Below, one piece after another: positions 40,301 through 52,300 of a DNA stretch of 64,000 bases. The notes below the pieces were generated by a model. It saw only the letters and a program-made list of their open reading frames with translations. It did not search any database and was not told the origin of the DNA. This stretch comes from Cyclina sinensis (lineage: Eukaryota; Mollusca; Bivalvia; Venerida; Veneridae). The first letter of the stretch is position 1, and each line of letters opens with the position of its first letter. The DNA lies in contig JAAONU010000002.1 in NCBI GenBank assembly GCA_012932295.1, forward strand, positions 40,421,521-40,485,520, written 5' to 3'. The translations under genes and the position numbers were made by a program.

Positions 40301-43300
40301 TAGATAAAGAGCTGGGAATCAGCTTTGCAATGATAATAATAATGCAGAGCTAGTTGTCGATCTATGATCCAGCTCTGCAATGGTATAAGAATGCAGAGCT
40401 GGATGTAGAGCTGCGACCCAGCTCTGCAATGATATAAGATTGCAGAGCTACATGTAGAGCTGCGACCGTGCTATGCAATAATATAAGATTGCAGAGCTGG
40501 ATGTAGAGCTGCAACACAGCTCTGCAATGATATAAGATTGCAGAGCTGGATGTAGAGCTGCGACCCAGCTCTGCAATGATATGAGATCGCAGAGCTGGAT
40601 GTATAGCTGCGACCCAGCTCTGCAATGATATGAGATCGCAAAGCTGGATGTATAGCTGCGACCCAGCTCTGCAATGATATAAGATTGCAGAGCTGGATGT
40701 AGAGCATCGACCCAGCTCTGCAATGATATAAGATCGCAGAGCTAGATGTAGAGCTGCGATCTATGTGCCAACTTCACGTTCATGAATGTTTAGTACTTTT
40801 TCGGCGTTTTATATCAAAAGGCATCACAGTACTACATGTCTAATGAAAAAAATACCCACGCTCAATTATTAATTAAAGATATCACATAATAATTGTTTGT
40901 CTACATGACTTATTTGTAATGCCCTGTTATAGATTGAGTGATTTCAGATTTATTTTCAGGAAATTAAATTGTAACTGTTGCTTTGATACTTTCATTATTT
41001 GCCCTTTAAACAAGTCCAGAATGAAGTGACGAATTTCTATGGAATAATTTAGTCACGCTGCCAAATTTGTCTATATAAAGGTTTGATTTCAATAACTGTA
41101 CTGGTAGAATGTTAAGTCAGAAAAAGGTTTTAGCAATATTTATGATTTGCCTTATGTAGATATTGACGAATGTGCTGGACAGAATGACTGTTCACAAGGA
41201 TGCGATAACACGATTGGTGGATATCGTTGCACGTGTAACACAGGATTTGTACTCGATCAGACAGATAGAAGAACCTGTAACCGTAAGTGAAACACACTTT
41301 AAACAAATCAAATACTGATTTGAAGTAGTACTTGTGTATCTAAGGATATAGTTATAAGGATGTTATGTAGTTTTGCTCTGTTTCTGAGAAAAAAAATAGA
41401 TACTTAATGTCTAATAACAAGCATTAGTTTCAATGTAATTCTAGGTTTGCTATATTTAAGAAAACAATTAAGTTATGGTTTATATATCGATATGTTGCAT
41501 CCCTGTATAATTACGGCAAACTGCCTTACTTATTTCTAAAGATCTTTTCAATAAGAAATTGTTCCAACCTGCTGTTTCTTTTTAAGGGTTTTAAATACAT
41601 GACCAAAGCATTATGACACGATTTCAGTTATGATTTTAATTGTAAATTGCTCTTTACTTTTCAGCTGAAAAGGCATGTCCGGTTTCTAACAGCTGTCAAG
41701 CTAACACTGTATGTGCTTTGGTAAATAATGCCGAAACGTGCACTTGTTTGCCTGGCTATCAATTTGTCTCTGGATCCACAACTGCCTGTGAAGGTAAGAC
41801 ATTAAGGCATGCATGTTTGCATGTTTGCTTAAATTTTTTAACAGTGTAGCTCGCAAACCACTGTAACTATTATTGAGTTAGGGTCAATGGTCAAGAGCTT
41901 GAGCAACATGACTTAGTTCTGTGTACGAGAACATTTTTGAAAATTATCTTACGTATTATTTAGCGCAAACTAAGATTTTCAGGTATCCTTAGCAGAAGCT
42001 TATTTGAGATCTTCTGAATATATTTATATAAACTCTTGTTGCAATCAAATAGTTAAGACAAGTGAGTGCTAGATCTGCTGCATGGTATTGAAATGACTCA
42101 CAGAATAGTATGGTGTATAAACAAGAAATAAACTAGTACTCATAAACATCCAGTACTCATTCCTTAAGAACACATTAATATTGTTGTTCCAGATATTTTG
42201 GAGTGTTCACAAACTCCAAGCCCTTGTTCTCAGGGTTGTGAGGAGCAGCAAGGTGGCTACGAATGCTTTTGTGATCTGAATGGGTACCAGCTTGACGCCG
42301 ATCATATCACTTGTGTTGGTAAGTGCGCATGGGATACTTAACCAGTTTATTGTGTTTTAACGATCTAGCGACGTCATGATACATGATGACGTATATACAT
42401 TTTACAGTAAAACTCCATAAATAATACCACTCAAAAAGCGGTCTTGTCACTGAAATGGTCTTAATAGCGGGTGTCCTTTGTTATAATGTTTTGACTTTGG
42501 TTCTTCCAGAATAATTTAAGTTGCCTTATCAGCAGGCTGGTCTCTAGTGTAGATATCAGAATGGGGGCATATGTTTCACGAAATATGTTTTCAAAATACA
42601 TGTAGAACAGAAAAAATCTTTTGTCTCACAGAGGTTAAAGCGAATGATGTGTCGTACAATGCATACATATGTACTTATATTTATAACATAAGTACCATTT
42701 ACCTCACAGTTTCATATGGTCTAGTATAAAGATACAGAAAGACAATGGTAAATAAGTTTTACAATGTATCGATCTTTGATCAGCATTTTGTTAACGTACC
42801 ATTCTCTTTTATAGTCGACATCTGTTAATTTTTTGTACCGTTTTATCAAAACAAATTCTGAATAAAAAATATTAATATGTTTTCTCTACAGCCTGTGCTG
42901 AAGGCAGCTTTGGGGAAAACTGCACACAAACGTGCACGTGCAATGCTTTGAACGCGTTGTCTTGTAGTAACGTGGACGGTGCGTGCACGTGTAAAGACGG
43001 CTGGACAGGTAGCATATGTGACCAAGACATCGATGAATGTTTAAACCAAGCCGTGCATAACTGTCCAGAAAATTCCGTGTGCAACAATACGCAAGGGTCC
43101 TTCTACTGTCAGTGTGTAACTGGGTATTTCAAAGCAAATGAAGGTTCTTGCATAGGTAGGCAATTTTATTAAAGTGATTGTTATTTTACACATGTGCTTT
43201 ACACTGTTAGGTCTCTTTTAAGATATTTGTCTTTAACACTCGAACGTATTTGTTGACTTGTCCTTGTAGGTAGCATTCTCTCTTTTAAGCTAGTACGCGA

Positions 43301-46300
43301 CTTGAACAACAAGCCCCTTTGTTCACTTTGCATTTTATAGCAACAATCACTTGTGACCTTTTATTACAACACAATTGATTTTTTTCTTTGCACCTTTATG
43401 CACCGTAACCTTGTGATCATATTGCATTTTAAAGCAAGAAGTCTTTTTTATTCATACTTCATTTTTATACGAGAAGTCCTTGTTTTATTTTAATATAGTA
43501 GGTCTACTTTGCATTTTCATACGAGTAGCTTTATTGTTCAGTTTGAATATCAATACAAGAAGTTTCTCTCTAACATCACATTTTTTTACTTCTGTAGAGT
43601 ATCTACGTTGTTGGATAACAAGTTTTTATTGTATAACAACAGCAGATTGCTTTTGATGTTACAAAATACAAAAGTCTAGTTATCGTTGTTGTGCTTGTCT
43701 TTTGGAACCCACTGCCTTCATGTCCGGATTCCGAACCTCTACGTTAGTTCACGTCACCATATCGTCAAATGCTGATTACTTGTGCAAAGAGAATTATGTT
43801 CAACGATCTCTCATTTCAAAATCTTAACTGATTTATAGCGTATTTTGTTTTCAGTTTGTTCAGAAGGAACCTACGGGTATAATTGTGAACAGACTTGTTC
43901 GTGTGTTTCGAGAAACACGGAAACCTGTAACAACGTAGATGGTAGTTGTACATGCAGTACTGGCTGGGAAGGCTCGGATTGTAGCCAGAACATCAACGAA
44001 TGCACGAGAAACCAGTTCAGTTGCACGGAAAATTCGAGATGCGTTGACACCCAGGGCTCTTACAGCTGCGAATGTTATGTTGGTTTCCTTAAACAAGTCG
44101 ACGGAACATGCATACGTAATAATCATTCTCTTTTCGTGTACTTCTAAATCAATTGAATCAAATGGCTAACGTAACTTACCATTGTATACAACTGTCTGAC
44201 ATTCACACCTTTAAGAACAAACAGATCAGGTATGCTTTTAATAACACATTCTTAACTGCCGATTCAGATAGGCTAAAAATTGAGGTAATAGTAACAGTGT
44301 TCAAACATAAAGTTGTAGCACTTCTCATTTAGCTAACTTGTGGAAATCCCTGTGTTGGTCTAGTCGGTCACTTATTTAAATAGGATATCGGTACATCTTA
44401 AGTTGTTGCCCGATTTTTTCATCAATTAAAATCATTAGCTGTCAAACAGAAATAAATCGTTTCAGTTATCAAACAAATATAAATATTTTTTTTTTGTTGA
44501 TTTTCCTTGTGGGAAAAAATATACAGAAATGTTGCATTAGCAACAAAAATCTGTCTTTGTTCACATTTCTTTAAATATTCTTACTCTTTCTGATGTTAGT
44601 TTCTACATATTAAGAACTGATACATTTTCACGTATTTATTTAATAAATTTAATAATGAAATGTATGTTTCTATGTTAACCGGTTTGTTATATATTTTTGT
44701 AGCATGTGAACAAGGGACATATGGCATTAACTGCGTGAACAACTGTCCGTGTGTTCAAGCCAATACTGCATCATGCAATGCCGTCAATGGCGAGTGCACA
44801 TGCAGTCCGGGCTGGGAGTCAGATGACTGCAGTGTAAATATCAACGAGTGCACTAGTAACACATTTACGTGCCCGGACAATTCAATATGTGCTGATACAC
44901 AGGGTTCCTATATATGTAGCTGCAACACGGGGTATTACAAGACGGCCGAAAATACTTGTAAAGGTACATGCCTTGTGTATAACATATTATCACTTCCTTG
45001 CATATAGCAATGAATGTAAATGTAGGCTTACGACTTTGACCGAACTCATGGTGTTATAATAATTTGCAATCAGTTTTATAAATAAACATTAATTTGACAT
45101 AAGATTTATGATTTATACAGGGAACCAGCTTATATTAACATCAAATTTATACGATTATCTAATTAACCAGACGTAGATGAATGTACACAGAATAATGGCG
45201 GCTGTATCCAGAGGTGTGATAACACAATTGGATCATTCGTGTGTTCGTGTAATCCTGGTTATCAAGGCACCGGCAATGACTGTACAAGTAAGTTTTCTTT
45301 ATTAGATGAAGATAGATCTGTAGAAAGCCTGAATAATTCTTAACAGTTTATGATGATTTGATATAAAAAAACAAAAAATTTTGTTAAAGTGAAATGGATC
45401 ATCATCAAAAATTAACCCTCAGATTGGAATTTTGAGCCACTTTATAACTAACACCTCGTTCGTTAGTCAAATTTCCCATGTAATAAATACGTTAAATGTT
45501 CAACTAAGCTCACAAATAGATTGCAGGTTCAGGTTCTGGCTTATAACTGTACTTAAACCTCACTTTCCTGACTCTAGTCAATTTTTAGCTCAACAACTTT
45601 TACTATCACAAACTTTTCCTTGACAAATGATTTGTTAGCTGCACTTCCTTTTCGTTACTTTGAATACAGTTCTCTGTTTATCAGTGTTTGATGTGAAGTC
45701 ACCTGTTTCTGTCTCAAACAAAACATTATGCATTTACGTGGTTCTTACTAAAAAGCAATCGTTGCTTTTTATCGAAAACTTTCTGGATGGTTTATAGCTT
45801 CTTTTGGTATACAATGTATTAAAATGGATGTACGATCTCCCTTCATTATAGATTTTAAAAAATGCTTCTCCAGAGCATTACAACATTGGAGTAATGTGTG
45901 TGTGGGGGAAGTGTATATAGGAGTCACCCGGTGGTTGGTCGGTCGGTCGATCGGTCTGTTTCTTGTCCGGAGCATAATTTGAAAACTAATTGTTGGAATT
46001 CAGTGCAACTTCATACAATGGTCAAGCACAATGAGAAGTACAGTGTTTAAGAATCATAAATGCATCTTCACTATTTGAAGAGTTATTGCCCTTTGTTGGT
46101 TTTCCTTGTCCGGAGCATAACTTGAAAACTACTGGTTGGAATTCAGTGCAACTTCAAACAATGGTCAAGCACATTGACAGAAAGTGCAAAGTATAAAAGC
46201 TATAACTCTATCTTCAATATTTGCAAAGTTATTGCCCTTTGTTTGTTTTCCTTGTAGGGAGTATAACTTGAAAACTACAGGTTGGAATTCAATGCAACTT

Positions 46301-49300
46301 CAAACATGGTCAAGTTTAATGACAGGAAGTGCATTTTACATGAGCCATAACTCTATCTTTACTATTTGCAGAGTTATTGCCCTTTGTTCGTTTTCCTTGT
46401 CCGGAGCATAACTTGAAAATTTCTGGTTGGAATTCAATGCAACTTCATACAATGGTCGAGCACAATGAGAGGAAATGCAACGTTTAAAAATCATAACTCC
46501 ATCTTCACTGTTTGCAGACTTATTGCCCTTTGTTTGTTTTCCTTGTCCGGAGCATAACTTGAAAACTACTAGTTAGAATTCAGTGCAATTTCATAGAATG
46601 AACAAGCACAATGACAAACAGTGCTGTGTACAAGAATCATAACTCTATCTTCAATATTTGAAGAGTAATTGCCCTTTGTTTGTTTTCCTTGTCCGCAACG
46701 TAACTTGAAAACTACTCGTTTGAATTCAGTGCAACTTCAAGCAATGGTCAAGCACAATGACAGAAAGTGCAACGTTTAAGTGTCATAACTCCTGCTTCAC
46801 TATTTGCAGAGTTATTGCGTTTGGTTCGTTTTCCTTGTCCAGAACGTAACAAAACTACTTGTTGGTATTCAATGCAACTTCAAACAATGGTCAAGCACTA
46901 TGACAAATAGTGCATTGTACAAGAATCATAACTCCATCTTCACTATTTGCACAGTTATTGCTCTTTGTTTATTTTCCTTATCGGGAGCATAACTTGAAAA
47001 CTACTGCTTGGAATTCAGTGCAACTTCATGCAATGGTCAAGCTTAATGACAGAAAGTGCATTGTATAAGAGCCATACATCCATCTTCACTATTTGCAGAG
47101 TAATTGCTCTTTATTGGTTTTCCTTGCCCGGAGAATAACTTGAAAACTACTGGTTGGAATTTAATGCAACTTCATACAATGGTCAAGCACAATGAGTGAA
47201 TGTGCAAAATACGAGAGCTATAACTCCATCTTCACTAGTTGCACAGTTATTGTCATTCGTTGATTTTCCTTGTCCGGAGCATAACGTGAAAACTACTAGT
47301 TGGAATTCAATGCAACTTCATTACAATGGTCAAGCTTAATGACAGAAAATGCATTGTATAAAAGATATAACTCCATCTTCAGTATTTGCACAGTTATTGC
47401 CCTTGTTTTCTTTCCTTCTCCAGAGTATAACTTGAAAACTACTGGTTTGAATTTAATGCAACTTCATTACAATGGTCAAGCCAAATGACAGAAAGTGCAC
47501 TGTATAAAAGATATAACTTCACTTTGTTCGTTTTCCTTGTCCGGAGCATAACCTGAAAACTACTAGTTGGAATTCAGTGCAACTTCATACAGTGGTCAAG
47601 TCAAGCACAATGACAGGAAATGCAGTGTACAAGAAGCAGAACTACCTTTAATTGCCCACAACTATAACTCTATTTCAAAACATTTTACAAAGTATTCTGT
47701 TACTAATTACTTCCTCAGTTCCGAAGCAGTCTTGCGGAGGTATTAATCGCATTTAGTGATAGCTGTAGTTATAAACAAGTATTTGTGTTATTACATGTTG
47801 AGTGTATTTCTATACTTACTGCTTCGCATTGTCTTTATATCACTTTTTTTGCATTGTTTTTAATCGAAATTTTATCATTTATTTATTTTACATGGGATAT
47901 TTTCTTGCTTCAAACTCTAAACTTAACGAGTTTTTTTCACTGGCATTTGAAAATGTACATTGTTGTTATTTCCAAAATATTTAAAAACACGGATCTTTTG
48001 CCTCAATGACTTTGGGTATCCTAAACATTCACTGCACAGCCATGTCCTCTTAAAATACACAGCTGTATTTTACTACAATTTATTCAAAGAAAAAAAAACA
48101 ACTAAAATAATCATAACCATTCTAATGCTTCTACTGGGAGCATATGTTCATAATATATATGATATTTTTTATGAATGGATAATTGTATTTCCTTTGTTTG
48201 TTGCAAAATTATTCGTTAATCAACAACCGCGGTTGTTGTTACAGTGTGTGTTGACAGTTACGGGGAGCAGTGTGCAAACCAAGTTCAAGTTCAATAGTTT
48301 ATTAGGCATAAACATATATACATGTTCATCGCCATTATCAAATATTGTATGGCGGTATTAGATACATAGATATAAGCAGATCATGAGAAAAGTATGATGG
48401 TGTATGAATACAAAATTTTAACAAACAAACATTGGTATGAGCAAATCATGAGAAAAATATATGATGAGGTATGAGTACACCGATTTAACAAACAAAATAG
48501 ACAAAATCTTGTTATGATTTAAGAAAGTAACATATGAAAAATGAAATTTAAATATCATATAGGCTTTTATTAGTATAAACAAGTTATCATATTTCTATAG
48601 AGGTCGCATTTCAGTTTTCCATGTTATCACGCTTAACGCTAGCTAAAAATACAAATTTTGCTATTTTATTCAGTATAACTTTTTGAGTATTTTTCATTAA
48701 ATTTTTAAATTTTTGTAAGTTTGGCCACGAACAGTAATATCTTGGTAGGCATTTTAATCTCAATTCTCTATATAATGGACATACAAGCAGAAAATGAAAT
48801 TCGTTTTCCACTACGCCCATGGTACAATGTGTACATTTTCTAATTTCTCTATCTATATTACGATATCTACCTTCTTCGATAAATAATTTATGTGCAGAAC
48901 ATCTAAACCTGCATAAAGCTTTGAGGTGGTTAACATTACTTATACAACTTAAATACTTCTCAGTTAAAAAATCAACCTTAAATGTGCAATAGGTATCTAA
49001 TTTAGACATGCTATTTATATCATTGAACCACTGTTAAATATATATTGATCTTTTGCTCTTTGTGTAAGTTGCTGCAATTGAACATTACTTATATTCTCAG
49101 AATACCACAAATTTGAAAAACCAAGATATCTAATATTTTTTTGACATCTAAAGACCAATTATTTAAAGAGTTACCATTTTCATCTAGCATATTAAAAACT
49201 TTATACATCATTGATTGTGGATTATTTTTCAATTTTTGCCAGTATTTTAAGATTCGAATTTTTCTGTAAACATTTAGGGGAAATCGCCCAAGCTCTCCAT

Positions 49301-52300
49301 AGATTGTTGCGTTAACAGCTTGTTGTCTTACAACTAATATTTGTTTTAAAAACTTCATATGTACCCGCTCAATATCTGGGGCCTTGTGCAATCCCCATAT
49401 TTCCGAACCATAGTTTAGTATTGGTAAAATCATAGCATCAAACAATTTTATCTTTTCTGAAATATCCATAGAAACATGATCAAACAGTGAATTTAAGGAA
49501 TATAATGCTTTGATTGCTTGTTTCGCCAATGCTTTCTGAGTTTGATAAAATTTACCATTTGACGTTAAAGTTACACCAAGATATGTAAATGTCTTGACAA
49601 TCTTCAATTTTTCGTTATTATAATAAATATCAAAATTTTCATTCCTATTATTCTTCTTGCATAACATGACCACAGTTTTATCTGTATTAACTTTTACACC
49701 CCAGTTACGACAGTAATCATACAGCTTATTTAACAACAATTGAAGACCTTGTGCTGTGTATGAAAATACAACAGTGTCATCTGCAAATAGTAATAAAAAT
49801 ATTTGCAGCTCATCGATTGTAAAAGTATCTACAGTATCGTCCATTAAATAAGTATGCATATCGTTTATAAAAAATAGAAATAATAAGGGTGATAATGGTT
49901 CGCCTTGTTTCACACCCATATATGTTTCGAAATAATCAGTAAGACAACCATTTATCTTTACACAAGATTTAACATTTTCATACATAGATTTTAACATATT
50001 AACAATTTTCGACGAAGCACCATATAATGTTAATTTAAACCAAATACCATTTCTATAAACAACATCAAATGCCTTTTTAAAATCGACGAAAGCTAAATAT
50101 AGATTTCTCTTTTCATAATTCAAAATTTTACTAATAATACTATTTAAAACAAAAACACAGTCTATGGTACTTTTTCCTTTACGAAAACCAAATTGAAAAT
50201 CATTTAATACATTTACCTCTTCCGACCACTTTCGTAATCTGTTATCTAACAAAACTGAAAATATTTTCGAGAAAATACTGCTGAGAGTTATACCTCTATA
50301 ATTGTTTACATCGTTTAGATCTCCTTTCTTTGGCACTGGAACAATGATTCCTTCAGTCCAGCTAATTGGGTAAATACATTTAGTATACATATGGTTAAAT
50401 AATTTACACAACAAAGGAGATAAAATTTGTTTGCATTCTAAAAAGATTTCTGGTATAAGTGAATCATTACCACTACTTTTGCCCCTTTTCAGAAAAGAAA
50501 TAGCCCTTTCAACTTCTTCAGATGTAAAATCAACATCTAAGGCGTCAACCAAAACATCAACATTGTTACTGTTTACTTGATTTTCTACATCATCAACAGA
50601 AAAAAACATCATCATCTCCATATAAATCTTTAAAATGTTCGTAAAAATCATCTTTAGTTATATTCGTATGCTTGATATTATTAGACTTTAATTTCTTTAT
50701 TTCAGACCAAAATGTTTGTGGACTATTTTTTGCTAAATTATGTAGATTTCTCTTTTGTTTGTTTTTGTACTGAGATATAGCCTTTCTTTTGGTTTGTTTA
50801 TATCTTTTTCGATTTATAACAAGAATATCTCTATTTTCTGCTGACACAAACTTTCTGTAATTTCTATTTGCAATGCGCAATTCTCTTCTTGCATTCTCGC
50901 ATTCCTCATTATACCATGGACTTTTATATTTACGATCTTTATTTTTGTTGACTGGTTTTATATTTCTTTTCGTTCCAAATACAGAACTAGCTTTATCATA
51001 TAAACACAAGGCTATACTATTTACACCCGAATCAAAATCAACATCGGACGAAATAATGTTATTTACAATATTATCAATATTTTCATATTCACAATTAATA
51101 ACTTCTCTCAGTGTTTGCGCTTTTTGTTTATCAAATTTTAATTTCCGTTCAGAATGATATATTTCTGTATTAATTTGATATGGAATACATTTAGTTTCAA
51201 AACTAATTTGCAAAGGTACATGTGTTGAGAATGTAAATAAATCATGAACTAGAAAATTTTTAATCAAGGGAAACAACTCCTGTGAACATAAAACGTAATC
51301 AATAACACTATTACCATTTTGGTTAATATTAGTAAAAGATCCAATTCCCGCGTCGTCTCCACAACGACCATTTACGATTTTTAACGAACTACTTGTACAC
51401 AATTCTAACAGTTTTATACCAGAAGTATTAATCCGGTTGTCTAAAGAAAATCTAGGGGGTATATCATCAAATGAGTTATTGTTATTTTTATTCAATACGT
51501 GTATATATTCAGTAAAATCTGTGTCGTCATGCATGATATCACTTCTATTCCCACATCTTGCATTTAGATCCCCTATAACTGAAACTAAACCAAGTTCAGA
51601 GTATTTACGAACATTCATTTCTAAAATTTCGAAGAAACCTATTTCATGCATATTATAATATATAGAATTGCTTGGAGGGATATATAAAAAACATATATAA
51701 ATATCATCAGGTAACTGAAAAACAGTTTTACACAATTTCACCCATAAGATACCAGAGTTATCAATTTCAGTCACGCTTATACCGTTTTTAAAACATTCTC
51801 TATAAAATAAACAAATACCACCGTGACCACGTTTAGATTCAAAACTCTCATAACGAGGTACTGATATCGACTCATACCCTTTTATTTCAAAATTATCATT
51901 TTTACGCTGCCAAGTTTCAGAGAAAAAAGAATATCATATTTACAAACGAAATTCAAAAAATCTTCATCATTTAAACAATTTTTTAACCCTTCAACATTCC
52001 AGGAAAGTATGTTTATATCACACTTTTCTCCAGACTCCTATTCAGAGCCAACAGATTTGTCGGACTTACTTGGCTTATACAATTGGTTATTGATAAACAG
52101 TTTATCCCATACTAGCACGGCTTTTTTCCCCTCCTTTCGGGCATTCAACATCTCTGGAATAAGTGCCCGCCTTCGATCCATAACTTCGGTTGGAAATTGT
52201 TCTGACACATTATAGGGGGAACCTTTGAAGCTCACGCTTTTAAGATATGCCTTCAGAGCCTGAATCGACTCTTTATCTTTGAAGCGTACAACAATAGGCC

